This document shows positions 49,685-57,617 of a stretch of DNA of 64,000 nt, in pieces. Source of the stretch: Brachybacterium paraconglomeratum (lineage in GTDB: Bacteria; Actinomycetota; Actinomycetes; Actinomycetales; Dermabacteraceae); contig NZ_ML133860.1 in the NCBI RefSeq assembly GCF_003994255.1, positions 1 to 64,000 of the forward strand, given 5' to 3'. Both the position numbers and the translations under genes were made by a program. How positions within the stretch are numbered: position 1 is the first letter of the stretch; every line of letters begins with the position of its first letter. The notes beneath the pieces were generated by a model. The model saw nothing but the letters and a program-made list of their open reading frames with translations. It was not told the DNA's origin and made no database searches.

Positions 49685-50497
49685 TCACCGCAGCGGCGCG
49701 GTGACGTCGACGGACAGGAACCCGCGCTGGAACGAGCGCGCATCGAGGACGAGCAGCTCCGCCGGCCGCACCGGGTTCCGCAGATGCACGTGTCCGCTCG
49801 TCGCGTCGGCGCCGACGACGGCGAAGACATGGTTCGGCGGCAGGGGACCGGCCGCCGACGGCACCCGCGGGCTCAGCGGATGCGTGGAGGCGCAGAGTGC
49901 GCGTCCTTCGGTCAGCCAGGCGAGGATCCGGGCGGCATCGGGAAGGCGCAGCCGGGTGCTCACCCGCTCGCCGAGCAACAGCGCGAAGCCGTAGCGGGCC
50001 AGGCCCCGCTGCAGGAAGGCGTAGTCCCCCGCGATGTGACCGGCGATCGCCTTCTCGAGCACACCCACCCAGCCGGGGTTCGCGCCGTCGCGCTGGCCGT
50101 ACTGGAACACTCCGCGCGCATCGACGGGGAGGCGACGGTCTACCCGCAGCGGCTCCTCCAGGGCCGGCAGGCGGACAGCCGCGATCCCGTCCGCCTCCTC
50201 GCCGATCAGCGCCCGCAGGCGCTCCGGCGCGGTCTCGTGGACGGCGAGCATCGGCGCCATCAGCCAGCAGTCTCCGAGACGTCCCTGCCGGGGGCGCAGC
50301 AGCACCGGAGGGGAGAGCGGGCCGCGGTCCAGGGCGAGCGCGGTGGCGTGCGGGCCGGGGGAGAGGTGCAGGACGCCGTCGGCCCCGGGACGCGCTGCGC
50401 GCGCCCGCCCTTCCAGGGCGAGCGCGCGCAGGGTGCGGCGCCAGGTGCGCACGCGCGGGCGGGAGCCGCTCACGAGGTCTCCCGCCCGATGACTCAT
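49685..50497 (-). CDS. Calpain-like cysteine peptidase (family C2-like)
   Basis: 270 residues. RPRQGRLGDCWLMAPMLAVH matches the calpain active-site cysteine region (QG-LGDCW), with cysteine 77. GWVGVLEKAIAGHIAGDYAF matches the calpain W--LLEKAYAK--G-Y block. NHVFAVVGADATSGHVHLRN gives the catalytic histidine (223) and asparagine (241). All three residues are present, so it may be active. There is no signal peptide, so it acts in the cytoplasm unless exported otherwise. ATG at 50497 is 9 bases after the pfp stop; GTG at 50473 with GGGAG ahead is an alternative start. Cotranscribed with PPi-phosphofructokinase. Confidence 0.75.
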   Translation of the reverse strand: MSHRAGDLVSGSRPRVRTWRRTLRALALEGRARAARPGADGVLHLSPGPHATALALDRGPLSPPVLLRPRQGRLGDCWLMAPMLAVHETAPERLRALIGEEADGIAAVRLPALEEPLRVDRRLPVDARGVFQYGQRDGANPGWVGVLEKAIAGHIAGDYAFLQRGLARYGFALLLGERVSTRLRLPDAARILAWLTEGRALCASTHPLSPRVPSAAGPLPPNHVFAVVGADATSGHVHLRNPVRPAELLVLDARSFQRGFLSVDVTAPLR

Positions 50498-50505
50498 CGG
50501 GACGC

Positions 50506-51726
50506 TCAGTGCGCCTCGGCCGGGACGATCTTCTGCCCGGTGCGCTCCATGACCTCGGCGAACCAGGGCTGGGAGATGTCGAAGGCCTTGTGGCCGGCGA
50601 CGCGGTCGAACTCGACCGCGCGCAGCACGTCGCCGCGCTCCTCGTCGTGGCCGATGAGACCCGAGCCGCCCTCGAGGGCGACCTGCACGGCGTAGTCCGT
50701 CATCGACTTGATCAGGCGGATGTCCTCGGGGTTCGCCTTCGCGGAGCGGGAGAAGTAGCCCGACTTCTGGACCATGACCTTCTCCGCGCCGAGCTTCTCG
50801 GCGAACTGCTTCGCGAACCACTGGCCGGGGTTGATCGTGTCGATCTTGACGTGGCCGAAGGGGTCCTTCTCCGGCTCCTCGCCGCGCTCCTGCATCTCGG
50901 CGACGATCTCGGGGATGCCCGCGCCCTCGGAGAGGAAGATGTTCACGCAGCCGGTCTCGTCCATGACCTTCCGCAGACGAGCGGCCTCGGCCTCGATGTC
51001 GAGCTTGAGCTCGGGCAGGAACACGGCGTGCACGTCCCAGCGGTCGGCGGAGTGGCCGATGCCGGGCAGCCACTCCTGCTGGGAGTGCCACTGCTGGTAG
51101 TACTCCGCCGCCTGCGCGGTGAGATACCCGCAGGCGCGGCCCATGATCTCGTGGACGATCAGCATCTTCGGGTTCGAGCCGTGCTCGGCGATGATGTTCT
51201 GCGCGAAGATGCTGGTCTGCTCCGCGGCGGACTTCGCGCCGAGCGACTGGCGGATCGGGACGATGTCGTTGTCGATGGTCTTGGGCAGGCCGACGACCTG
51301 CATCTCGTGGCCGTGCTCGTGCAGGTAGGCGGCGAGGTCCGCGGCGGTGGTGTTGGTGTCGTCGCCGCCGATGGTGTGCAGCACGTCCACACCGTCGTCC
51401 TTGAGCTTGTTCGCGGCGACCTCCAGGGCGTTCTCGCCCTCCTGGATCAGGCCGCGCTTCACGAGGTCCTTCGTGTTGGTGAGCTTCACGCGGGAGTTGC
51501 CGATGGGGGAGCCGCCGTAGTTGTGCAGGATGCCCGCCTTCGCGCGCACCTCGTCGTCGACCACGATCTTCTCGCCGGAGAGCAGGCCCCAGTAGCCGTG
51601 CTTGTAGGCGATGATCTCCACGTCCGGCACCAGCTCGGTGTAGCGCTCGATCAGTCCGCCGACGGCGGAGGAGAGGCACGGGGCGTAGCCCCCGGCGGTG
51701 AGCAGTGCGACGCGCTTGACGGTCAT
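50506..51726 (-). CDS. pfp: Pyrophosphate-dependent 6-phosphofructokinase
   Basis: 406 residues. TAGGYAPCLSSAVGGLIERY binds the phosphoryl donor; GGDDTNTTAADLAAYL has aspartate where ATP-dependent enzymes have glycine, and LPKTIDND has lysine where they have glycine. Both mark the PPi-using class. VHEIMGRACGYLTAQAA and SEGAGIPEIVAEM complete the active site. It interconverts fructose 6-phosphate and fructose 1,6-bisphosphate with PPi, reversibly, in the cytoplasm. ATG at 51726. The calpain-like gene follows at once. Confidence 0.95.
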   Translation of the reverse strand: MTVKRVALLTAGGYAPCLSSAVGGLIERYTELVPDVEIIAYKHGYWGLLSGEKIVVDDEVRAKAGILHNYGGSPIGNSRVKLTNTKDLVKRGLIQEGENALEVAANKLKDDGVDVLHTIGGDDTNTTAADLAAYLHEHGHEMQVVGLPKTIDNDIVPIRQSLGAKSAAEQTSIFAQNIIAEHGSNPKMLIVHEIMGRACGYLTAQAAEYYQQWHSQQEWLPGIGHSADRWDVHAVFLPELKLDIEAEAARLRKVMDETGCVNIFLSEGAGIPEIVAEMQERGEEPEKDPFGHVKIDTINPGQWFAKQFAEKLGAEKVMVQKSGYFSRSAKANPEDIRLIKSMTDYAVQVALEGGSGLIGHDEERGDVLRAVEFDRVAGHKAFDISQPWFAEVMERTGQKIVPAEAH

Positions 51727-51865
51727 AGGGCGGAACCTCCGAGAGTCCGGGAACGGGCGCGCGGGAGGACAGGGTCGATCCCGCGACGCTGGGTCCCGCC
51801 ATCGTACCGAGCGCCGGCCCCGGCTGCCGCCGCGCGGGTCCCGGCGGACAGCGGCCGGCCGGGGC

Positions 51866-52660
51866 TCAGCGCTCCCGGGCGACGAGCGCCTCGAGGACCT
51901 CCTCGTGCAGCAGCGAGTTCGTCGCCACCGCATTGCCGCCGAACGGCCCGGGCTCGCCGTCCAGGGAGGTGAAGCGGCCGCCGGCCTCGGTGACGATCGG
52001 GACCAGCGCGGCCATGTCGTGCAGCTTCAGCTCGGGCTCGCAGGCGACGTCCACCGCGCCCTCGGCCACGAGCATGTAGGACCAGAAGTCGCCGTAGGCG
52101 CGGGTGCGCCAGAAGCGCTGCATGAGGTTCAGCATCTCGGGCAGCAGCTCGTGATCGGCCCAGCCGTGCAGCGAGGAGTAGGACAGCGAGGCCTCCTCGA
52201 GCGTGCTCACCGTCGAGACCTGCAGGCGCGTCGCGCTGCTGAGTCGGGAGCCGGTCCAGGCCCCGGCGCCCTCCCCGCCCCACCAGCGGCGTCCCAGCGC
52301 CGGCGCGGAGACGAGGCCGACGACGGGGCGGCCGTCCTCGATCAGGCCGATCAGGGTGCCCCAGACGGGCACGCCGCGCACGAAGTTGCTGGTCCCGTCG
52401 ATCGGGTCGATCACCCACTGCCGCGGGGACGCGCCGGTGGAGCCGAACTCCTCGCCGATCACCTGGTCCCGCGAGCGGGAGCGCGAGAGCTGGGAGCGCA
52501 CCAGCTGCTCGGCGGCCCTGTCGGCGTCGGTGACCTCGGTGAGATCGGGCTTGGTCGAGATCTCGAGGTCCTGCGCCTTGAACCGGGAGGTGGTCAGCTG
52601 GTCCACGGCATCGGCGAGCACATGGGCGAGGCGCAGGTCATCGGCGTAGCGGCTGGACAT
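51866..52660 (-). CDS. hisN: Histidinol-phosphatase (inositol monophosphatase family)
   Basis: 264 residues. The IMPase metal site is complete: GEEFGSTG, WVIDPIDGTSNFVRGVPVWG and ELKLHDMAALVPIVTEAGG. The TDADRAAEQLVRSQLSRS segment and the gene order with rsgA and aroA match actinobacterial HisN, which dephosphorylates histidinol phosphate in histidine synthesis. ATG at 52660; a GTG three codons upstream (52669) is possible. It reads in the same direction as rsgA and starts 51 bases after its stop. Confidence 0.88.
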   Translation of the reverse strand: MSSRYADDLRLAHVLADAVDQLTTSRFKAQDLEISTKPDLTEVTDADRAAEQLVRSQLSRSRSRDQVIGEEFGSTGASPRQWVIDPIDGTSNFVRGVPVWGTLIGLIEDGRPVVGLVSAPALGRRWWGGEGAGAWTGSRLSSATRLQVSTVSTLEEASLSYSSLHGWADHELLPEMLNLMQRFWRTRAYGDFWSYMLVAEGAVDVACEPELKLHDMAALVPIVTEAGGRFTSLDGEPGPFGGNAVATNSLLHEEVLEALVARER

Positions 52661-52711
52661 GGGGTCCACGATAGGGTCCCGCGCCCCCGTCGGGCCGCAG
52701 CGACTCGGCGC

Positions 52712-53782
52712 TCAGACGTCCCAGGGGTCGTTGCGGCGCAGCGCCTCGGCCAGGCGACGGTAGGAGGCCAGGCGCGCAGGGCCCGCGGTGCCGGCCTCGC
52801 CCTCGTCCACGAGATCGTCGAGGGCGCAGTCGGGCGCGTCCTCGAGGTGAGTGCATCCGCGCGGACACTGCTCGGCGAGACCGGCGAGGTCGGCGAAGGC
52901 GTCCAGCAGCTCGTCGGGGTCCACGTGCCCCAGGCCGAAGGAGCGCACGCCCGGGGTGTCGATCACCCAGCCGTCGTCCTCCGGCAGCTGCATCGCGAGC
53001 GCCGAGGAGGAGGTGTGGCGGCCGCGCCCGGTGACGTCGTTGACCACGCCGGTGGCGCGGCTCGCGCCGGGGACCAGGGCGTTCAGCAGGGTGGACTTGC
53101 CCACTCCGGAATGGCCCACGAGCACGCTGATCCGTCCCGAGAGTCGCTCGCGCAGCTGCTCGAGGCCGATGATGCCGGGGCGCTCCGGATCCTCCGCCTC
53201 AGTGGGGGACTCCCGACGGGTCACCACGTGCTCCAGGCCGAGCGGGGCGTAGGCGGCGAGGAAGTCCTCCGGGGCGCGCAGGTCCGCCTTCGTCAGCACC
53301 AGCAGGGCGTCGATGCCGGCGACGTAGGCCGCGACCAGGCAGCGGTCGATCATGCCGCCGCGCGGCTCGGGATCGGCCAGCGCCGTCACCATCACCATCA
53401 CGTCGACGTTCGCGACCAGGGGTCGCTCGGTCGAGTCGTCGTCGTCGGCGCTGCGGCGCAGGAAGGAGCTGCGCTCCTGGATCCGCACGATCCGGGCGAG
53501 GGTCCCCTCGCGCCCCGAGGTGTCGCCGACGAGGCCGACGAGGTCGCCGGGGACGACGGGGGAGCGGCCGAGCTCCCGGGCGCGCATCGCGGTGACCGCG
53601 CGCTGGTCCTCGGTGCCCTCGCCGACGACGGTGCGCCAGCGGCCGCGGTCGACGGACACGACGCGAGCCGTGATCGCGTCGTCGTGCGTGGGGCGGTCCT
53701 TCGTGCGGGGGCGGGAGCCGCGTCGGTTCGGGCGGATCCGCACGTCGGACTCGTCGAAGTCGCGGACGGACCGCCTCACCAC
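52712..53782 (-). CDS. rsgA: Ribosome small subunit-dependent GTPase A
   Basis: 356 residues with an OB-fold start and a circularly permuted GTPase: ANVDVMVMVTAL and LLVLTKADLRAP (G4) come before LVGHSGVGKSTLLNALVPG (G1) and WVIDTPGVRSFGL (G3). The zinc knuckle is in QCPRGCTHLEDAPDC. The protein checks late maturation of the 30S subunit. GTG start at 53780-53782. It lies in the conserved aroA-rsgA-hisN order beside sigR. Confidence 0.94.
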   Translation of the reverse strand: MVRRSVRDFDESDVRIRPNRRGSRPRTKDRPTHDDAITARVVSVDRGRWRTVVGEGTEDQRAVTAMRARELGRSPVVPGDLVGLVGDTSGREGTLARIVRIQERSSFLRRSADDDDSTERPLVANVDVMVMVTALADPEPRGGMIDRCLVAAYVAGIDALLVLTKADLRAPEDFLAAYAPLGLEHVVTRRESPTEAEDPERPGIIGLEQLRERLSGRISVLVGHSGVGKSTLLNALVPGASRATGVVNDVTGRGRHTSSSALAMQLPEDDGWVIDTPGVRSFGLGHVDPDELLDAFADLAGLAEQCPRGCTHLEDAPDCALDDLVDEGEAGTAGPARLASYRRLAEALRRNDPWDV

Positions 53783-53855
53783 GAGGTGGCCTCCTGGGCG
53801 CGCGGGGACCGGTGCGCCCCGTGCCTGGGCGCACCCGATCCGCGCGGCACGGGGC

Positions 53856-55181
53856 TCACGCGTCGCCCTCCGCCGGCTCGGGGTGGAGCATCGACAGCCA
53901 CATCCCCACGAAGTCGGGGAGGGTCTTCTGCGTGGTGCCGACGTCGACCACCTGCACGCCGGGGACGCGCAGGCCGATGATCGCGCCGGCGGTCGCCATG
54001 CGGTGGTCCTCGTAGGTCTCGAAGACGGCGCCGCGCAGCGGGCCCGGCGTGATCACGAGCCCGTCGGGCAGCTCCTCGGTGCGGGCGCCGACCTTCGTCA
54101 GCTCGGTCGCCAGCGCCTTGAGGCGATCCGTCTCGTGCCCGCGCAGGTGCGCGACGCCGGTGATCCGCGAGGGGGAGTCCGCGAGCGCGCACAGCGCCGC
54201 GACGGTAGGGACGAGCTCGCCGACGGCCGACAAGTCCGCCTCGATGCCGTGCAGCGCATCCGTGCCGCGCACCACCACCGCCTCGTCCTCGCGCCACACC
54301 TCGGCGCCCATCCGCGTCAGCAGCTCCCGGTACGCGTCGCCGGGCTGGGTGGTGGTCTCCGGCCAGTCGTCCACCGCGATCGTGCCGGCGGTGACCATCG
54401 CCGCGGCCAGGAACGGCCCGGCGTTGGAGAGGTCCGGCTCGACGACGACCTCCAGCGGACGGATCGGGCCGCACGCGACCCTCCAGGAGTGACGGCCCTC
54501 GGCGTCGACCTCGTGCGAGGCCTCGACCCCGGCGCGGCGCAGCGTCTCCAGGGTCATGTCGATGTGGGGCAGGGAGGGGAGCTCCTTCCCGACATGGACG
54601 AGCTCGAGGTCCGTCTCCGCCCGCGCCGCGACCAGCAGCACGTTGGAGATGAACTGGCTGGAGGCCGAGGCGTCCACCTCGACCCGGCCGCCGGGCAGCG
54701 TGCCCCGGCCGTGCACCGTGAACGGCAGCCGGCCCGGCTCGCCGTGCTCGGTCACCTCGACGCCCTGGCCGCGCAGCACCTGGACGACCGCGTCCATGGG
54801 CCGCACGAGCGCGGCGTCGTCACCGGTGAAGCGCACGTCGCCGTGGCGCAGCGCCGCCAGCAGCGGCACGAAGCGCATCACGGTCCCGGCCAGGCCGGTG
54901 TGGATCTCGATCGGCTCGGCGGGGTGCTCGCAGGCCGGCGGGATCGGGGAGACGTGCAGCACCCCGTCGCGCACCTCCAGCACTGCGCCGAGCCGCTCGA
55001 GCGCATCGCGCATCAGCCGCGTGTCGCGGGAGACGAGCGCGCCGCGCAGCGTGGACGGCTCGCTCGCCGCGGCGGCGAGCAGCATCCAGCGTGCGGTGAG
55101 GGACTTCGACCCGGGAACCCGCACCAGGGCGTCGACCGGCTGGTCGGCGACCGGTGCGTTCCACAGCACCTCGGAACCCAC
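53856..55181 (-). CDS. aroA: 3-Phosphoshikimate 1-carboxyvinyltransferase (EPSP synthase)
   Basis: 441 residues. LVRVPGSKSLTARWMLLAAA (lysine of the PEP site), THTGLAGTVMRFVPLL-like IHTGLAGTVMRFVPLLA, SSQFISNVLLVAA, PDLSNAGPFLAAAMV and the late YEDHRMATAGAIIGLR are all in place. It joins shikimate 3-phosphate and phosphoenolpyruvate in the chorismate pathway. GTG start at 55179-55181. First gene of the minus-strand group running to hisN. Confidence 0.95.
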   Translation of the reverse strand: MGSEVLWNAPVADQPVDALVRVPGSKSLTARWMLLAAAASEPSTLRGALVSRDTRLMRDALERLGAVLEVRDGVLHVSPIPPACEHPAEPIEIHTGLAGTVMRFVPLLAALRHGDVRFTGDDAALVRPMDAVVQVLRGQGVEVTEHGEPGRLPFTVHGRGTLPGGRVEVDASASSQFISNVLLVAARAETDLELVHVGKELPSLPHIDMTLETLRRAGVEASHEVDAEGRHSWRVACGPIRPLEVVVEPDLSNAGPFLAAAMVTAGTIAVDDWPETTTQPGDAYRELLTRMGAEVWREDEAVVVRGTDALHGIEADLSAVGELVPTVAALCALADSPSRITGVAHLRGHETDRLKALATELTKVGARTEELPDGLVITPGPLRGAVFETYEDHRMATAGAIIGLRVPGVQVVDVGTTQKTLPDFVGMWLSMLHPEPAEGDA

Positions 55182-55186
55182 GGAGA

Positions 55187-55753
55187 TCAGCCGTGCTGGT
55201 CGGCGAGCTGCTTCTGGGCGGTGGAGACGGCGCCCTTGGCCTTCTTCTCCAGCTTCCCGGCCTTCTTCTCGAGCTCGCGCTGCTTCTGCGCGGCCTTCTT
55301 CTGGCTGCGCTCGACGAACTTGTTCGCCCGGTAGCCGAGCGAGGGGCGGCCGTCGTGGTCGACGACGGCCAGGAGCACGCCGCCCAGCAGGCCGGCGTCG
55401 GTGAGGATGGACTGCACCTCGGCGACGAGCTCCTCGCCGCGCAGCTCCCAGACCTTCTTCCGACCGGCCCAGCCGACGGAGGTGGTCACGAGCAGGGCAG
55501 CGGCGGCGGCGCGGGGTGCGCGGTTGGTCGCGTAGAGGACGCCGGCGCCCGCGGCGACGACGCCGGCGGCGCGCACCACGGCGCGGGAGTCGATGAAGCC
55601 CGGCGCGGAGCTCTTGGTCAGCGCCGAGTCGACCGCGTCGAAGGCCTGCGGGTAGACGTCGATCTCGCGCTCGGGGTGGAGCGCGGTGCGCACGCCCTCG
55701 AAGACGAAGGGGGCGGCGAGCAGCGGTCGTGCGATCCGGCGGACCAGGGCCAT
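55187..55753 (-). CDS. DoxX family membrane protein
   Basis: 188 residues. IARPLLAAPFVFEGVRTALH is the typical DoxX first helix. Three more hydrophobic segments follow (VVRAAGVVAAGAGVLYATN, AAAALLVTTSVGWAGRK, LLGGVLLAVVDHDG), then a strongly charged Lys/Gln/Ala coiled region of about 50 residues. DoxX proteins are linked to thiol redox balance in mycobacteria. It lies 5 bases ahead of aroA and divergent from sigR. ATG at 55753. Confidence 0.85.
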   Translation of the reverse strand: MALVRRIARPLLAAPFVFEGVRTALHPEREIDVYPQAFDAVDSALTKSSAPGFIDSRAVVRAAGVVAAGAGVLYATNRAPRAAAAALLVTTSVGWAGRKKVWELRGEELVAEVQSILTDAGLLGGVLLAVVDHDGRPSLGYRANKFVERSQKKAAQKQRELEKKAGKLEKKAKGAVSTAQKQLADQHG

Positions 55754-55837
55754 GGTGTCCTCACGTTCTGAGCGGGTAACGACGGTCCGGTGATCAGCCC
55801 TGTCGGGAAGATCACCGACCCCCACACTACCGCCCGA

Positions 55838-55863
55838 GGAACATCCCCTACGCCCGTCGCGTT
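55838..55863 (+). promoter_or_regulatory. SigR/SigH-type promoter upstream of sigR
   Basis: GGAAC at 55838-55842, an 18-base spacer, then GTT at 55861-55863 (followed by GC). This matches the known SigR/SigH consensus (GGAAC/T-N18-GTT), so sigR probably drives its own expression under thiol stress. Confidence 0.7.
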
Positions 55864-56015
55864 GCACTGGACGGTGCGGACACGGTTCCGCGCCCCCGTC
55901 GGGACCCCGACGGGACGGTCGAGCACGCCGGCGGGTGCCGGGGAGGGAGCGGCGCATGACGACCGGACTGCTGGAGCGCGCCCCCGCGATCCCGGGTGGC
56001 GTAGGTTTGGGGACG

Positions 56016-56702
56016 ATGACGCAGACACAGCCCACTTCCGACCACGGGACCGGCATGCCCTCCGCGGAGCAGCCCGATCCTGCGGCGGACTTCGACTTCG
56101 AGACCGAGGCGCTCTCGCATCTGGACTCCCTCTACGGCGGCGCGCTGCGGATGACCCGCAACCCGCACGACGCCGAGGACCTGGTCCAGGACACCTTCGT
56201 GAAGGCGTTCCGCGCCCAGGACCGTTTCACCCCGGGCACGAACATGCGGGCGTGGCTGTACCGCATCATGACCAACAGCTACATCTCGAGCTACCGCAAG
56301 CAGCAGCGCCGCCCCAAGGAGGCCTGGACCGACACGGTCGAGGACTGGCAGCTCGCAGAGGTCTCGAGCCACTCGAGCACGGGCCTGCGCTCGGCGGAGG
56401 CCGAGGCGCTGGACCACCTGCCGGACTCCGCGGTGAAGGACGCGCTGTCCGAGCTGCGGGAGGACTACCGCATGGCGGTCTACCTCGCCGACGTCGAGGG
56501 CTTCGCCTACAAGGAGATCGCCGAGATCATGGACACGCCGATCGGCACGGTCATGTCCCGGCTCCATCGCGGGCGGCGCCAGCTGCGCGAGAAGCTCACC
56601 GATCATGCCCGGCGCACGGGCTTCCTGCGTGCGCAGCCCTCGGCGGGGGACGCCGCCGACGACACCGGAGCCGGCACCGCGGACCGGGAGGAGGAGCGAT
56701 GA
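56016..56702 (+). CDS. sigR: RNA polymerase sigma factor SigR (SigH-type ECF)
   Basis: 228 residues. Region 2 is [20 protein letters not shown] with [20 protein letters not shown]; region 4 is [20 protein letters not shown]. This is the thiol-oxidative stress sigma factor controlled by RsrA. ATG at 56016 has no Shine-Dalgarno, but TAGGTT at 56002-56007 could give a leaderless mRNA from it. An in-frame ATG at 55956 with GGAGGGAG upstream gives a form 20 residues longer. The stop overlaps the rsrA start (ATGA). Confidence 0.92.
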   Translation: MTQTQPTSDHGTGMPSAEQPDPAADFDFETEALSHLDSLYGGALRMTRNPHDAEDLVQDTFVKAFRAQDRFTPGTNMRAWLYRIMTNSYISSYRKQQRRPKEAWTDTVEDWQLAEVSSHSSTGLRSAEAEALDHLPDSAVKDALSELREDYRMAVYLADVEGFAYKEIAEIMDTPIGTVMSRLHRGRRQLREKLTDHARRTGFLRAQPSAGDAADDTGAGTADREEER

Positions 56703-57073
56703 CCCAGAACGACCGCGCGATGCGCGAGACCTCGAGGCGCGAGACGGCGACCGGCTCGACGCGCGACATGAGCTTCGGGCTCGAGGAGGCGCTCGACGGC
56801 GAGCTCCCCCGCGAGACCGTCGAGCGGATGCGCCGCCACACCGACGACTGCCCCGAGTGCGCCGACGAGTGGGAGCGCCTGCGCCGGCTGAAGGAGCTGG
56901 TGCGCCGCAGCTGCGCGGACCGCGCCCCCTCCGACCTGCGGGCCCGCATCGCCGACACGTGCCGCACCATCACGGTGACCACCACCAGCACGAGCACGAC
57001 CACCGAGGCCGACGGCTCCACGGTGCGCGTCACCCGCTCGACGACCACGCGCCGCACTCTGCCCCCGGCCTGA
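56699..57073 (+). CDS. rsrA: Anti-sigma factor RsrA-like, lacking the first redox cysteine
   Basis: 124 residues. The zinc-binding anti-sigma motif is H47-x3-C51-x2-C54 ([14 protein letters not shown]), then [20 protein letters not shown] as in RsrA/RshA. The position of the N-terminal cysteine that forms the redox disulfide in RsrA (C11) is occupied by non-cysteine residues ([18 protein letters not shown]), and no cysteine precedes C51. Extra cysteines are C72 and C88. The Thr/Ser-rich tail ([16 protein letters not shown]) is unusual. It binds SigR in the cytoplasm; redox control may be altered. Confidence 0.85.
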   Translation: MTQNDRAMRETSRRETATGSTRDMSFGLEEALDGELPRETVERMRRHTDDCPECADEWERLRRLKELVRRSCADRAPSDLRARIADTCRTITVTTTSTSTTTEADGSTVRVTRSTTTRRTLPPA

Positions 57074-57102
57074 GCTGCGGGGCGTCGGCTCCGTCGCCGA
57101 GC

Positions 57103-57143
57103 ATGACGAAGGGCTCCTCCCATCGGGAGGAGCCCTTCGTCAT
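57103..57143. terminator. Bidirectional terminator between rsrA and the bL37 gene
   Basis: ATGACGAAGGGCTCCTCCC at 57103-57121 pairs perfectly over 19 bases with 57125-57143, loop ATC. It lies between converging transcripts. Confidence 0.9.
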
Positions 57144-57165
57144 GTCGCCATCGGCGACGGCGCGG

Positions 57166-57240
57166 TCAGCTGTTGGGCCGCTTGCCGCGATTCGCGCTGT
57201 TCTTGCGGCGAGCCTTGCGCTTGCGTCCTCGCTTGCTCAT
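57166..57240 (-). CDS. 50S ribosomal protein bL37
   Basis: 24 residues, beginning MSKRGRKRK and ending NRGKRPNS, with ten or more basic residues. It matches the tiny actinobacterial ribosomal protein bL37 (MAKRGRKKRDR type in mycobacteria), which binds 23S rRNA. GGAGAG precedes the ATG at 57240. Its place beside sigR-rsrA is the usual one in actinobacteria. Easily missed by gene finders. Confidence 0.92.
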   Translation of the reverse strand: MSKRGRKRKARRKNSANRGKRPNS

Positions 57241-57400
57241 CACGCTCTCCTTCCTTCACCCGGAATGAACCCGTCGATCATGCCATATCGGAGGCTCCGC
57301 GCGGAGCCTCGTCCGAGCCCCTCGCAGCACCTGAGTCGGACCTCACCCGCCCGCGGGCCGGCCGCCCGCTGCTCGGCCCGCGTCCTCGCCCAGAAGGACC

Positions 57401-57455
57401 GAGTGGCAGGTTCGGACCGGTATCCCTGCGTGATACCGGTCGATACCTGCCACTC
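57401..57455. repeat. Long palindrome related to the IS30 end repeat
   Basis: Arms at 57401-57424 and 57432-57455 are complementary at 21 of 24 positions around a 7-base centre. The outer part GAGTGGCAGGT/ACCTGCCACTC is perfect. One arm plus two bases matches 138-158 next to the IS30 transposase at 20 of 21 positions. It lies in the non-coding stretch 57241-57617. Confidence 0.85.
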
Positions 57456-57547
57456 GAGGAGAGAGGAGGCCGGCTGGGCCGTCCGAGGCGTCCTGGGTGG
57501 ACGAGCGGGTGTGCGGGCAGCCGGAGAGCCGACCGGGCCGGGCGACT

Positions 57548-57606
57548 CCGAGCGCTGCATCTGGACCGTCACAAAGCCGTGGAAGCGGTCCAGATGCAGC
57601 ACTCGG
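57548..57606 (-). terminator. Large hairpin after the SGNH-like gene
   Basis: 57548-57568 and 57586-57606 pair at 20 of 21 positions (15 in a row, GCTGCATCTGGACCG) around a 17-base loop. It lies 12 bases past the stop of the gene at 57618, so a terminator or mRNA 3' stabiliser is likely. Confidence 0.7.
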
Positions 57607-57617
57607 TGGAGCGGAGG

